The notes: generated by a model not told the origin, from the sequence alone. Positions 1 to 8,755 are shown, counted from the first letter of the stretch. The stretch is 64,000 nt of DNA from Hydrogenophaga intermedia (GCF_023715105.1 NZ_JAMBNO010000002.1:124001-188000), one strand, 5' to 3'. Program-made: numbers and translations.

Positions 1-119
1 CCGTCGAACAACGCGGTGAGCAAAGCCTGCAGGATGGTGTGCTCGCCCAGCAGCCATCGCACGAAGGCCGTGGCGAACGCCACGGTGAAGAGACCGACCC
101 AGGCCCAGTTCAATGCCAT
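1..119 (-). CDS. Nucleoside recognition / SpmA-like membrane protein (partial)
   Basis: Only the first 40 codons are present; the gene runs off the left edge of the window. It starts at the ATG whose first base is 119. The peptide begins MALNWAWVGLFTVAFATAFV, a hydrophobic N-terminal membrane segment, followed by RWLLGEHTILQALLTALFDG. That start resembles the nucleoside recognition domain (SpmA/SpmB, Gate) membrane proteins common in Comamonadaceae. Function in this group is not established. The call rests on a short stretch, so it could be another integral membrane protein. Confidence 0.45.
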   Translation of the reverse strand, partial: MALNWAWVGLFTVAFATAFVRWLLGEHTILQALLTALFD

Positions 120-140
120 GGTCGGCGATGGTAAGCGCGC

Positions 141-590
141 TCAGCCGGACAACTGCCCCTCGGTGAGCGTGTCGAGCTGGAAGCGCCCGCTGCGGTCCCA
201 CAGCCAGGTGTCGATGTAGCCGGTGCGGGTGGCCGGTGCAGGGAACGGCGCGGCCTGGCGCACCAGGCGCTCGATCTGCGACACCACTTCGGGCGCGTGG
301 CTGGGCGCGCGCAGCCAGCGCAGCGATGCCACACGGCCGCTGGTGTCGACCATCACCTCCAGCACGCCGATGGCGTACAGCATGGGCGGCAGCATTCCCT
401 TGTGGATGCGCTCGGGGTACTTGCGGTACAGGTGGTTGGCCGCCGTGCGCCGGTAGACCGGATCGCCGGCAGCGCCGTGGCGCGCGGGCAGCAGCTGGCA
501 GCCCGCAACCAGCATGGCCGCGCCCGTGGTGGCCAGGGTGAGCAGCTGGCGCCGGCCCGCCAGGGAAGGCAAGGGTGTGGTGGGGTTCAT
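141..590 (-). CDS. Lipoprotein with TonB C-terminal-like domain
   Basis: A 149-residue protein when started at MNPTTPLPS, which gives a normal lipoprotein signal: a basic stretch AGRRQ, a hydrophobic run, then the lipobox LVAGC near residue 27. The mature part (GVLEVMVDTSGRVASLRW and the following residues) has the strand-loop pattern of the TonB C-terminal domain, in which a small periplasmic domain contacts outer-membrane receptors. It lacks the N-terminal membrane anchor and Pro-rich spacer of real TonB, so it is a TonB-like domain lipoprotein rather than the energy transducer. It is the gene before the partial SpmA-like gene on the same strand and lies downstream of an iron ABC permease. 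Role unknown; an envelope role is inferred. Confidence 0.6.
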   Translation of the reverse strand: MNPTTPLPSLAGRRQLLTLATTGAAMLVAGCQLLPARHGAAGDPVYRRTAANHLYRKYPERIHKGMLPPMLYAIGVLEVMVDTSGRVASLRWLRAPSHAPEVVSQIERLVRQAAPFPAPATRTGYIDTWLWDRSGRFQLDTLTEGQLSG

Positions 591-656
591 GCAAGGCATT
601 GAAGCAGCGCCGGCACGGCCGCACAAGGGCGGCAACAAGCCCTTACACGGGCTGTC

Positions 657-2264
657 TCATCGCTGCCGCAGCGCGCGGCTGAGCAGGATCACCGGCACCA
701 GGCCCACCAGCACCAGTGCCAACGCGGGCAACGCGGCCTCGCCCAGTCGCTCGTCGCGCGCCAGGTTGTAGGTCACCACGGCCAGCGTGTCGCTGTTGAA
801 GGGACGCAGTACCAGCGTGGCGGGCAGCTCCTTCATCACGTCCACGAACACCAGCAGTGCTGCGGCCAGCGTGGCGCGGCGCAACAGCGGCCAATGCACC
901 CGCATGGCCAGTGCCATGCCCGTGGTGCCCAGCATGCGGGCCGAATCGTCCAGGCTCGCGGGCAGCCGCGCATAGCCCGCCTGCACCGACTGCAGCGCCA
1001 CCGCGGTGAAGCGCACCAGGTAAGCCCACACGATGCCCAGTGCCGTGGCCGTGACCCAATAGCCCACGCCCGACGCGGGCCAGCCCGCTTGCACCCACCC
1101 CACCGGGAGCAGCAGGCCGACCACGATCACCGCGCCCGGTATCGCGTAACCCAGGCTCGCGAGTTGCGACACACCACGGGTGAGCGGTGTGGGCCGCGCG
1201 CGCACCGCAAATCCCAAGGCCAGCGCGATCAGCGTGGCCAGCACGGCCGACAGGCCAGCCAGCCAGACGCTGTTGACCGACCATTGCACGAACATGTCCC
1301 AGGGCAGCACATCCCAGCCACCGATCAGCGGGCGCAGCATGAACAGCAGCGGCAAGACGAAGCCAAACAGGATGGGCAGCGCGCACACCGCCACCGCAAG
1401 CGCCGCGCGTGCGCCGCGCAGGCGCGCCGGCTGGGCTTCGGCGCTGCCGGCACGCTGGCCCCGCGGCGACACAAAGCGCATGCGCCGTTGCGCCCGGTGC
1501 TCCACCCACAACAGGGCCCCCACGGTCAGCAGCAGCAAGGTAGCCAGCTGCGCGGCCGCGATGCGGTTGTCCATCGCGAGCCAGGCCTTGTAGATGCCGG
1601 CGGTGAAGGTCTGGATGCCGAAGTAGCTGGCCACGCCGAAGTCGGCCAGCGTTTCCATGAGTGCGAGGGCCACGCCCGCGGCCACCGCCGGGCGCGCCAG
1701 CGGCAAGGCGACCTCACGGATGCGTCGCGACAGCGGCGCCCCGAGCAGGCGCGCGGCCTCCATCAATTGCGCCGCGCGTTCGGTGAGCGCGGTGCGGGCC
1801 AGCAGGTAGACGTAGGGATAGAGCGTGAACGTGAACACCCAGACCGCCCCCGGCGTGCTGCGTACCTCGGGCAGGAGGCGGCCTCGCAGGCCAAAGGTCT
1901 CGCGCAACCACACCTGCAACGGGCCGCTGAACTGCAGGAAGTCGGTGTAGGCGTAGGCCACCACGTAGGCCGGCATGGCCAGCGGCAGCAGAAGCGCCCA
2001 TTCAAAGTGGCGCCGGCCGGGAAAGTCGAACAAGGTGACGGCGCTGGCGCCCAGCACGCCCACCAGGGCCACGCCGATCGCCACGCTCACGCACAGCGCC
2101 AACGAGGTGAGCGTGTACTCGGGCAGCACCGTTTGCGCCATCTGCACGAGCACGTCGCGCGCGGCCGCGTCGAACCCGAACCAGGCACCGGCGAGCGCGA
2201 ACACCGGCAGCACGAGCACGGCGGCCAGCAACAACAACAGGACCTGGGCGGGCCAGCGCGGCAT
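657..2264 (-). CDS. Iron(III) ABC transporter permease (fused two-domain)
   Basis: A 535-residue inner-membrane protein with about twelve hydrophobic segments in two similar halves. Each half carries a binding-protein-dependent transport domain with an EAA-like loop (EAARLLGAPLSRRIREVALP near residue 170, and a second loop near residue 440 containing DDSARMLG). This is the FbpB/SfuB/HitB architecture, in which one polypeptide supplies both permease halves for ferric iron uptake. The ATPase gene is divergent, separated by about 70 bp that contain a Fur-box-like sequence. No periplasmic iron-binding protein is found in the window. The family as a whole also includes thiosulfate and putrescine-like importers, so iron is inferred from family and the Fur-like site. 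Confidence 0.8.
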   Translation of the reverse strand: MPRWPAQVLLLLLAAVLVLPVFALAGAWFGFDAAARDVLVQMAQTVLPEYTLTSLALCVSVAIGVALVGVLGASAVTLFDFPGRRHFEWALLLPLAMPAYVVAYAYTDFLQFSGPLQVWLRETFGLRGRLLPEVRSTPGAVWVFTFTLYPYVYLLARTALTERAAQLMEAARLLGAPLSRRIREVALPLARPAVAAGVALALMETLADFGVASYFGIQTFTAGIYKAWLAMDNRIAAAQLATLLLLTVGALLWVEHRAQRRMRFVSPRGQRAGSAEAQPARLRGARAALAVAVCALPILFGFVLPLLFMLRPLIGGWDVLPWDMFVQWSVNSVWLAGLSAVLATLIALALGFAVRARPTPLTRGVSQLASLGYAIPGAVIVVGLLLPVGWVQAGWPASGVGYWVTATALGIVWAYLVRFTAVALQSVQAGYARLPASLDDSARMLGTTGMALAMRVHWPLLRRATLAAALLVFVDVMKELPATLVLRPFNSDTLAVVTYNLARDERLGEAALPALALVLVGLVPVILLSRALRQR

Positions 2265-2305
2265 GGGTTTTGTTCTGGGCGCGGGGCCTTGACCCGCATC
2301 AACAC

Positions 2306-2325
2306 AAATGAGAATTGTAGTTATC
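2306..2325. promoter_or_regulatory. Putative Fur box between divergent iron-transport genes
   Basis: The segment reads AAATGAGAATTGTAGTTATC, AT-rich in a GC-rich background. Its left half AATGAGAAT matches the usual half of Fur boxes well; the right half is degenerate. It lies between the start of the permease gene (2264) and the likely ATG of the ATPase gene (2338). This position argues that the in-frame ATG at 2308 is inside the operator and is not the translation start. Iron repression is inferred. Confidence 0.5.
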
Positions 2326-2337
2326 TACAATGGCCGC

Positions 2338-3450
2338 ATGTTCTTGCAGGTCTCGCAACTCCAGGTGCGCTATGCCGGCGCACAAAGCACTGCCGTCGAT
2401 GGCGTGAGCTTCGGCCTGGCAGCGGGCGAGATCGGCGTGCTGATCGGCCCCTCGGGCTGCGGCAAGACCACGCTGCTGAGGGCGGTGGCCGGGTTGGAGC
2501 GCGCGCAGGGCGGGCAGATCGTGCTGGGCGGCGAGACGGTGAGCGGGCCCGACCACCACCTGCCACCGGAGCAGCGCCGGATCGGCATGGTGTTCCAGGA
2601 CTACGCCCTCTTCCCCCACCTGGACGTCGCGGCCAACGTGGCCTTCGGCATCCACCGCCTGCCGCGCGCCGAACGCGCCGCGCGCGTCACCGAGGTGTTG
2701 CGCCTGGTGGGTCTGGACGGCATGCAGCAGCGCCACCCGCACGAGCTCTCGGGCGGCCAGCAGCAACGCGTGGCGCTGGCGCGAGCGCTGGCGCCCAACC
2801 CGCGGTTGCTGCTGCTGGACGAACCCTTCTCCAACCTCGATGTCGACCTGCGCGAGCGCCTCGCGCACGAGGTGCGCGCCATCCTCAAGGCCGCCAACGC
2901 CACGGCGCTGTTCGTCACGCACGACCAGCTGGAAGCCTTCGCCATCGGCGACCGCATTGGCGTGATGCACAACGGCCACCTGCACCAGTGGGACGAGGCC
3001 TACGCCCTGTATCACCGCCCGGCCACGCGCTTCGTGGCCGAGTTCATCGGCCACGGCGTGTTCGCGCCGGCGCAGATCCTGCAGCACGGGGGCGAAGTGG
3101 CCGTGCAGACCCCGCTGGGCCCGCTGCAGGACGTGGAGGAATGCCCCCTGCCCACCGCCTATGCGGCCGGTCTGTGCGACGTGCTGCTGCGCGCCGACGA
3201 CATCGTGCACGACGACGACGCACCGGTGAAAGCGCAGATCGTGCGCAAGGCCTTCCGCGGCTCGGAGTTCCTCTACACGCTGCGCCTGGCCAGCGGCGAG
3301 ACGCTGATGACGCACGTGCCCTCGCACCACAACCACGCGGTGGGCGAGTGGATCGGCATCCGGGCCGAGGTGGATCACGTCGTCACCTTCGAGCGCGGCG
3401 GTGCGGCCTCGTCGCCGCCCGCGCCCGCCGCGCTGCGGCGCGAGGCCTGA
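2338..3450 (+). CDS. Iron(III) ABC transporter ATP-binding protein
   Basis: A 370-residue ABC ATPase starting MFLQVSQLQVRYAG. It has Walker A GPSGCGKTTLL (about residue 40), the signature LSGGQQQRVALARALA (about residue 138), Walker B LLLLDEPFSNLD, and the switch His in FVTHDQ. A C-terminal TOBE-like region of about 120 residues matches the FbpC/PotA length class. It should energise the fused permease encoded divergently. Start choice: an in-frame ATG at 2308 would add ten residues, but it falls inside the Fur-like site and the ABC fold begins right after 2338. No clear Shine-Dalgarno precedes 2338. The gene ends 6 bp before the end of the convergent PepSY gene. Confidence 0.82.
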   Translation: MFLQVSQLQVRYAGAQSTAVDGVSFGLAAGEIGVLIGPSGCGKTTLLRAVAGLERAQGGQIVLGGETVSGPDHHLPPEQRRIGMVFQDYALFPHLDVAANVAFGIHRLPRAERAARVTEVLRLVGLDGMQQRHPHELSGGQQQRVALARALAPNPRLLLLDEPFSNLDVDLRERLAHEVRAILKAANATALFVTHDQLEAFAIGDRIGVMHNGHLHQWDEAYALYHRPATRFVAEFIGHGVFAPAQILQHGGEVAVQTPLGPLQDVEECPLPTAYAAGLCDVLLRADDIVHDDDAPVKAQIVRKAFRGSEFLYTLRLASGETLMTHVPSHHNHAVGEWIGIRAEVDHVVTFERGGAASSPPAPAALRREA

Positions 3451-3456
3451 GCCTCG

Positions 3457-4671
3457 TCAGCGCCGGGGACGGCGCAGCCACCACATCGCCATACCCGCCA
3501 CGCACAGCAGCACCACGGCCGCGCACACCAGCAGGTTGATGAGCGCGTTCCACCAGCCCAGGTCACCCTGGTGCAACGCGGTGGCCACGGCCATGGTTTT
3601 TGCCAGCCCGTTGTAATGTGCGTAGCGAATGTCGGCGAGCACCGCGCCGCTGTAGCGGTCCACGTGCACCGTGCGATCCCCCGTGGCCCGCTGGCTGTCT
3701 CCGCTCATGCTGTCGCGGGAGATCGTGAACACGCCGGTCACACCCTGCGGCAGCGCGATCTGGTGTTGGTCCGTGAATCCCATGGCGCGCGCCATCTCGG
3801 CAGCGCGGTCCAGGTCCATCGGCATGCCATGGGTGGCCGGTGTGGACGACGGCATCGGCACCTGCGCCAGGCCCCACGGCACCTCCTGCAGACCCGCGGT
3901 GTTGAGGGCGCTGTGCGGCTGCGCCGAGGCGGGCACCTCGTACCACTTCCCGGCCGGAAAGCTGTTCCACAGCTGCAGCCACTTCGCCCCGGTGAGGCCG
4001 GTCCAGGCAAGGCCGGTGGCCAGAAAGGCCATCAGCAGCAGCCCCGTCCACACGCCCAGGCTGGCGTGCAGCGAGCGCCACCACAGGCGCCCTTTGGCGT
4101 GCGGCTGCGTGCGAAAGCGCGAGGCCCAGCCGAGCGCGCCGCGCGGCCACCACAGCAGCGCACCGGTGACCAGCATCAGCAGCGTGGCCCAGGCCGCGAT
4201 CTCCATCAGGCGGTCGCCCAGGTCGCCGATCAGCAGCGTGCTGTGAATGCGCTCGGCCCAGGCGAAAGGCGTGTTGCCCTTGTCCACCAGGCGCAGCACC
4301 TCGCCGCGGTAGGGGTCGATGGCCAGCGCGTAGGTGGTCTCGCCCTGCTGCACCTCGAACCAGGCGGCGCGGTCACTCGCGCGCGGTGCGATGTAGGTGC
4401 GCAGGCGGCCATCGGGCACGTGGGCCAGCGCGGCCAGCGCCTGCTCGCTCACGCGGTGCGTGGCCGGCAGCGGCTCCACCACGGGGTTGGGCCCCAGGCG
4501 GGTCTGGAAGCCGGTGAAGAAGACCATCACGGCGCCGGAGAGCGCCAGGGTCAGCAGAAACGGCAGGACGAACAGCCCCGCGCAGGCGTGCCAGCGCCAG
4601 GCGATGGCGTACAGGCCGGAGCGGGCGCGCGCGGGCGCACCCACACCCGACGCGTCGGGTGAGTAGGACAT
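3457..4671 (-). CDS. PepSY-associated TM helix domain protein
   Basis: A 404-residue inner-membrane protein. The start at MSYSPDASG is chosen because GAGG lies 7 bases upstream. The order is: a first membrane segment near residue 40 (FVLPFLLTLALSGAVMVFF) preceded by the WRWHACAGLFVLP motif, a periplasmic PepSY-type region, two central membrane segments around residues 150 and 200, a long periplasmic loop, and a last hydrophobic helix near residue 385. PepSY-TM proteins often lie beside siderophore receptors and are thought to act in iron or copper reductive release. Here it sits beside an iron ABC transporter and a copper chaperone on the same strand (PCu(A)C ends 23 bp upstream), consistent with a metal-regulated operon. 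Exact substrate unknown. Confidence 0.75.
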   Translation of the reverse strand: MSYSPDASGVGAPARARSGLYAIAWRWHACAGLFVLPFLLTLALSGAVMVFFTGFQTRLGPNPVVEPLPATHRVSEQALAALAHVPDGRLRTYIAPRASDRAAWFEVQQGETTYALAIDPYRGEVLRLVDKGNTPFAWAERIHSTLLIGDLGDRLMEIAAWATLLMLVTGALLWWPRGALGWASRFRTQPHAKGRLWWRSLHASLGVWTGLLLMAFLATGLAWTGLTGAKWLQLWNSFPAGKWYEVPASAQPHSALNTAGLQEVPWGLAQVPMPSSTPATHGMPMDLDRAAEMARAMGFTDQHQIALPQGVTGVFTISRDSMSGDSQRATGDRTVHVDRYSGAVLADIRYAHYNGLAKTMAVATALHQGDLGWWNALINLLVCAAVVLLCVAGMAMWWLRRPRR

Positions 4672-4693
4672 GGCGGTACCTCGGCGCTGCCGC

Positions 4694-5182
4694 TCAGTGC
4701 TTGTGGCCGCTGCCGTGGCCGCTGCCATGGCCACCCGCCGCGGCGGGCGCCGGCGCGGCCAGCGCACGCGCCGTGGCCTTCACGTCCTGCGTGAAGCGCT
4801 TGCCGTCGGCACCTTCGAACACCAGCGTGAGCGGCACGGCATCGCCGGCTTTCACGGGGCCGTTCAGGTCCATCAGCATCACGTGGTAGCCGCCGGGCTT
4901 GAGTTCCACGGTCTGGCCCGCGGGCAACGGCAGCACGGGCGCGGCGCGCATGCGCATCACGTCGCCCTCGAGCCTCATCTCGTGCACTTCCACGATGCCG
5001 GCGACCGGCGAGCGCACCTCGACCAGGCGCGTCGCCGCGGGCGCGGTGAGTTTCATGAAGGCACCGGTGGCGGACTGGCTGGGGACGGTGGCGCGCGCCC
5101 ACGCGTCTTGCACCAGGACGGGGGATTGGGCCCAGGCGTTGGCGGCAAGCGCGAACGAACAGGCGATGAAGACTTTGTTCAT
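4694..5182 (-). CDS. Periplasmic copper chaperone PCu(A)C
   Basis: A 162-residue exported protein. Residues 1-18 form a signal peptide ending AWA-Q. The mature domain shows the PCu(A)C copper-binding set: HEM about residue 67, a downstream Met-rich MRMRA, and HVMLMDL about residue 99. The family delivers Cu(I) to the CuA site of cytochrome c oxidase. The C-terminus has an added His-rich tail (HGSGHGSGHKH) that could bind further metal. The start at MNKVFIACS is used rather than the upstream in-frame codons because it yields an intact signal peptide. It is probably cotranscribed with the DUF2946 gene upstream and the PepSY gene downstream. Confidence 0.85.
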   Translation of the reverse strand: MNKVFIACSFALAANAWAQSPVLVQDAWARATVPSQSATGAFMKLTAPAATRLVEVRSPVAGIVEVHEMRLEGDVMRMRAAPVLPLPAGQTVELKPGGYHVMLMDLNGPVKAGDAVPLTLVFEGADGKRFTQDVKATARALAAPAPAAAGGHGSGHGSGHKH

Positions 5183-5246
5183 GGGAATCCGGATCTGAAG
5201 GGAAAACGCGGCGCGGGCCCACGGGGCGGCGCCGGACGCAAACGGT

Positions 5247-5639
5247 TCAGACGCGGATGGGCGGCGCACGCGCGGGTGCGTGGGCACTGACGGGCGCCTG
5301 GGCATCCCGCTGCGCCTGCCCCAGCGGCAAGGGCTGCGGCGACGCCACGGGCAGGTGCAGTGCATGCACCGGCGGCAGGCCGGCGGCGCCACCGTTGATC
5401 ACGCCCCACGGGCAGGTGAGCGCGGCGTCGGCCGGGTGCTCGCCCGCGGTGTCACCGGCATTGCCCGCGTCGACGCGCACCCAGGTGACGCCGCTCGCGC
5501 TGCAGACCTGCACCCAGTGCCCGCCATCGCCGTTGGCCTTGAGCGCTGCCTGCGACAGTGTGGGCGCCAGCGCACCGAAGCAGACCGCCAGCAGGGCGAT
5601 CCACGCGGTGCATCTCCTGAGCCAGCGCTGGGTGGGCAT
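5247..5639 (-). CDS. DUF2946 family protein
   Basis: A 130-residue protein with an N-terminal hydrophobic segment (TAWIALLAVCFGALAPTLSQA, residues 11-31) that is a signal peptide or anchor. The block HWVQVCSASGVTWV, followed by a second Cys in ALTCPWG, is typical of DUF2946, a family of unknown function found next to copper chaperones and TonB receptors in betaproteobacteria. The rest is Ala/Pro/His-rich and low in complexity. It is the first gene of the apparent DUF2946-PCu(A)C-PepSY group. A metal-related role is inferred from context only. Confidence 0.65.
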   Translation of the reverse strand: MPTQRWLRRCTAWIALLAVCFGALAPTLSQAALKANGDGGHWVQVCSASGVTWVRVDAGNAGDTAGEHPADAALTCPWGVINGGAAGLPPVHALHLPVASPQPLPLGQAQRDAQAPVSAHAPARAPPIRV

Positions 5640-5740
5640 GAGGCCAATTTTACCGGGGGTCCACTGCGCGACGCCGCCACGGCCCGGTCTTGGCTAGCAT
5701 GCGCCGGCGCATCCCCGAACAACCTCCCTGGAGACACCCC

Positions 5741-6391
5741 ATGCTCAAGCTTTGCGGTTTTGCCGCCAGCAACTACTACAACAAGGTCAAGCTCGCCCTG
5801 CTCGAAAAAGGCGTGACGTTCGAAGAGGAACTGGCCTGGCTCGGCCAGACCGATCCGACCTGCAGCCCGCTGGGCAAGGTGCCCTACCTCAAAACCGATC
5901 AGGGCGGCTTGTCCGAATCCACCGTGATCCTCGAATACCTGGAGGACGCCTTTCCGCACCCGGCGCTGCTGCCCGCCGACCCGTTTGCCGCCGCCAATGT
6001 GCGCGAGCTCGTGCGCTACCTGGAGCTGCACCTCGAACTGGTGGCGCGCAACCTCTACCCCGAGGCCTTCTTCGGCGGCAAGGTGAGCGACAGCGCCAAG
6101 GAAAAGATCGCCCCGCAACTCGAGAAGAACATTGCCGCGTTTGCAAAGCTCGCCTCGTTCTCGCCCTTCATCGCGGGCGACGCGTTCACGATCGCCGACT
6201 GCGCGGCTATCGTGCACCTGCCGCTGGTGAGCAGTGCCACGAAGATCATCTACGGCCGCGACTTCATGGCCGACCTGCCGGTGCGCGACTACCTCAAGCG
6301 CATGGGCGAGCGCCCGACGGTGCAAAAGCTCAACGCCGACCGCAAGGCCAATACCGAGCTGATGCTCAGCCGCGCGAAGGCGAAGGCCTGA
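5741..6391 (+). CDS. Glutathione S-transferase family protein
   Basis: A 216-residue soluble protein. The N-terminal thioredoxin-like half starts MLKLCGFAASNYYNKVKLAL, with the glutathione-binding turn KVPYL and the SES motif (LSESTVILEYLED) near residues 50-60. The C-terminal half is all-helical, with FTIADCAA near residue 150 matching the N-capping box of GSTs. The start is set at the ATG preceded by GGAG; upstream in-frame codons lack a ribosome site. The family conjugates or reduces substrates using glutathione; the specific substrate cannot be read from sequence. A strong terminator follows. Confidence 0.85.
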   Translation: MLKLCGFAASNYYNKVKLALLEKGVTFEEELAWLGQTDPTCSPLGKVPYLKTDQGGLSESTVILEYLEDAFPHPALLPADPFAAANVRELVRYLELHLELVARNLYPEAFFGGKVSDSAKEKIAPQLEKNIAAFAKLASFSPFIAGDAFTIADCAAIVHLPLVSSATKIIYGRDFMADLPVRDYLKRMGERPTVQKLNADRKANTELMLSRAKAKA

Positions 6392-6412
6392 AGCCCGATC
6401 GGCGACGACAGC

Positions 6413-6439
6413 AAAAAGGCCCGCGACGCGGGCCTTTTT
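6413..6439. terminator. Bidirectional Rho-independent terminator
   Basis: A perfect stem: AAAAAGGCCCGC pairs with GCGGGCCTTTTT around a 3-base loop. The A-run and T-run on each side let it serve both the GST gene (plus) and the convergent PQQ dehydrogenase gene (minus). Confidence 0.9.
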
Positions 6440-6460
6440 GGTTGTCAGCGAGCGCGCCGC

Positions 6461-8614
6461 TCACTTCTTCGGTCTGATCGCATCGGCCGTTCCCTGGATG
6501 AACGCCTTGATTTTCTGCACGTCGTCCTGGCTCAGCTTGCCGGAGAAATCGGGCATGCCGCGCGCCGTGGCCGGGCCCTTGAAGACAAACTTGTCGAGGT
6601 TCTCGATGTAGCTCGCGTCCATGTAGCCGAGGTTGGGGATGTTGCCGCCGCGGTCCACGCCGGGCACGCCGTGGCAGAACACGCAGTTGCTCACGTACAG
6701 CGCGGTGCCTTCAGGCACGTGCTGCGGGTCGTACTTCACGCCCTCCACGAGCTTGCTCATGTTGTAGGCCACGAAGGCCGGTGCGGGTGCCTTGCCCCCG
6801 ATGGCAAAGGTGTACACCGTGCCGGGGCCCTGGCGATCGGTGGCGCGCTGCGCCAGGCCGTAGACGCCGCCCCAGCCCACCGCGATGGACACGTACTGCT
6901 TGCCGTCGACCATGTAGGTGGTGGGCGCGGCCACCACGCCGGTGCCGGTGGGTGTCTCCCACAGCTTCTGGCCGTTGGCGGCGTTGTAGGCCACGAAGCG
7001 ACCGTCTGCCGTGCCCTGGAACACCAGGTTGCCAGCGGTGGTCAGCGTGCCGCCGTTCCAGGGCGAAACATGTTCCACCGCCCACGCGGCCTGCTGCTTG
7101 ATCGGGTCCCAGGCCAGCAGGCGGCCGAAGGGCTTGCTGGTGGGTGGCTCCACGTTGGCGAACATGGCCAGATTCCAGCCCATGCCGCTGTGCGGTTCAC
7201 CCGGACGCACGGCGTTGAACTTCCAGTCCTTGTTGTCCACCAGCGAGATCGGCACACCCTGCACCGGCATGTAGACCAGGCCCGTCTTCGGGTTGTAAGA
7301 CATGGAGTGCCAGTTGCGCGCGCCGTAGGCGCTGGGGATGATCTCGCGTGGCCGGTCGGCCACCCGCGCGATGTCGGTCTCGATCGGGCGGCCGTTCTTG
7401 TCGTAGCCGGTGGCCCAGTTCACATCGACGAAGTTCTTGGCCGAGATGAACTGGCCGTTGGTGCGGTCGATGATGAAGAAGAAGCCGTTCTTGGGCGCGT
7501 GCATCACCACCTTGCGCTTCTTGCCCTCCAGCGTGAGGTCGGCCAGGATCATCGGCTGCGAGGAGGTGAAGTCCCAGTTGTCGCCGGGCGTTTCCTGGTA
7601 GTGCCACACGTACTGACCGGTGTCCGGGTTGAGCGCGACGATGGACGCGAGGTAGAGGTTGTCGCCGCCGGCGGGGCTGCGCTTCTTGTGCGCCCAGGGC
7701 GAACCGTTGCCGGTGCCGATGTAGAGCAGGTTGAGCTCGGGGTCGAAGGCCATCGCGTCCCACGCGGTGCCGCCGCCACCGGCCTCCCACCACTTGCCGG
7801 CCGGGTCCCAGGTCTTGGCCGCGCGCTCCATCGACGCGTCCTCGAACGGCTTGGACGGATCGCCCGGCACGGTGAACCAGCGCCACTTCTGATCGCCGGT
7901 TTTCGCGTCGTAGGCCGTCACGTAGCCGCGCACGCCGTACTCGGCACCGCCGTTGCCGATGATGACCTTGCCCTTCACCACACGCGGCGCGCCGGTGATG
8001 GTGTAGCTGAACTTGCGGTCGATGATGGTGTCCTTCTCCCACACCTTGGCGCCGGTGGCGGCGTCAAGTGCGATCAAACGCCCGTCATACGAGGCCACGT
8101 ACACCCGGCCCTCGTGCAGCGCCACGCCACGGTTGACCACGTCGCAGCAGCCCTTGTAGCCGGCTTCGCGCGGCACCTGCGGGTCATACGACCAGATGCG
8201 CTTGCCGGTGCGCACATCGACCGCATGCACCACGCTCCACGAGGCGGTGACGTACATGATCCCGTCGACCACCAGCGGCGTGGCCTCCACGCCGCGCGTG
8301 GACTCCAGGTTGTAGGACCACACCAGGCCCAGGTCCTTCACGTTGGACGCGTTGATCTGCTCGAGCTTCGAGTGGCGCGTCTCGGCGTAGTCCAGTCCGT
8401 GGGTGGGCCAGTCCGGCGTGGCGCGCGCGTTGCTGCGGATGAAGGCCTCGTTGACCTTTTGGGTGGTGGCGGCGATGTGCGCGGCCGAACCCTTGGCCTG
8501 GGCTTGCGCGGGCACGGGCAGCGCCACGGCAGCAGCCAGCAGCAGGGCGAGGCCGAAGCCGATGCGGGGGTCGGCGCCGGTGCGGGCGCCCGGCGGGCGC
8601 GATGGTGCGGTCAT
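6461..8614 (-). CDS. PQQ-dependent quinohemoprotein alcohol dehydrogenase
   Basis: A 717-residue periplasmic enzyme oxidising alcohols with PQQ and passing electrons to its own heme c. A signal peptide ends near AQAQA (residue 33), followed by an eight-bladed propeller with W-motif repeats. The vicinal disulfide is C156-C157 (YKGCCDVV), the catalytic Asp is D348 in DNWDFT, and a C-terminal cytochrome c carries CVFCH (C644, C647, H648). This matches the Comamonas testosteroni / Pseudomonas putida type II enzymes (QheDH, QbdA). Two residues after the catalytic Asp is Thr, not Asp, which fits a calcium enzyme rather than a lanthanide one. An AGGAG ribosome site lies 6 bp before the ATG. Divergent from an AcoR-like regulator. 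Confidence 0.92.
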   Translation of the reverse strand: MTAPSRPPGARTGADPRIGFGLALLLAAAVALPVPAQAQAKGSAAHIAATTQKVNEAFIRSNARATPDWPTHGLDYAETRHSKLEQINASNVKDLGLVWSYNLESTRGVEATPLVVDGIMYVTASWSVVHAVDVRTGKRIWSYDPQVPREAGYKGCCDVVNRGVALHEGRVYVASYDGRLIALDAATGAKVWEKDTIIDRKFSYTITGAPRVVKGKVIIGNGGAEYGVRGYVTAYDAKTGDQKWRWFTVPGDPSKPFEDASMERAAKTWDPAGKWWEAGGGGTAWDAMAFDPELNLLYIGTGNGSPWAHKKRSPAGGDNLYLASIVALNPDTGQYVWHYQETPGDNWDFTSSQPMILADLTLEGKKRKVVMHAPKNGFFFIIDRTNGQFISAKNFVDVNWATGYDKNGRPIETDIARVADRPREIIPSAYGARNWHSMSYNPKTGLVYMPVQGVPISLVDNKDWKFNAVRPGEPHSGMGWNLAMFANVEPPTSKPFGRLLAWDPIKQQAAWAVEHVSPWNGGTLTTAGNLVFQGTADGRFVAYNAANGQKLWETPTGTGVVAAPTTYMVDGKQYVSIAVGWGGVYGLAQRATDRQGPGTVYTFAIGGKAPAPAFVAYNMSKLVEGVKYDPQHVPEGTALYVSNCVFCHGVPGVDRGGNIPNLGYMDASYIENLDKFVFKGPATARGMPDFSGKLSQDDVQKIKAFIQGTADAIRPKK

Positions 8615-8755
8615 GGTGTCTCCTGTGGGCCGGCCCGGGGGCGGCGTTGTGGGTCGGTTCTTGAGCGCGCGCACCCGCCCGGGCCCGGATGCCGTGCCTG
8701 GCATGTTCGGCAGCCGGCGCGCCGCCGGCACCCCCGGGGTTTCCCGCAGTGCTTT

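Noticed and set aside
894..3539. An 881-codon plus-strand open frame across the iron transporter region
   Set aside because: It is a composition shadow of the permease gene on the other strand and of the ATPase gene in another frame; it is low in complexity and rich in Arg/His/Gln with no domain.
4710..4740. Short repeat GGCCGCTGCCGT at the PCu(A)C gene end
   Set aside because: It encodes the GSGHGSGH His-rich tail of the copper chaperone and needs no further explanation.
8615..8755. Possible sigma-54 promoter for the PQQ dehydrogenase (GGCACGGCATCC region)
   Set aside because: The GC of the -12 element is missing at the required 10-bp spacing, and the neighbouring regulator has no AAA+ domain to use it.
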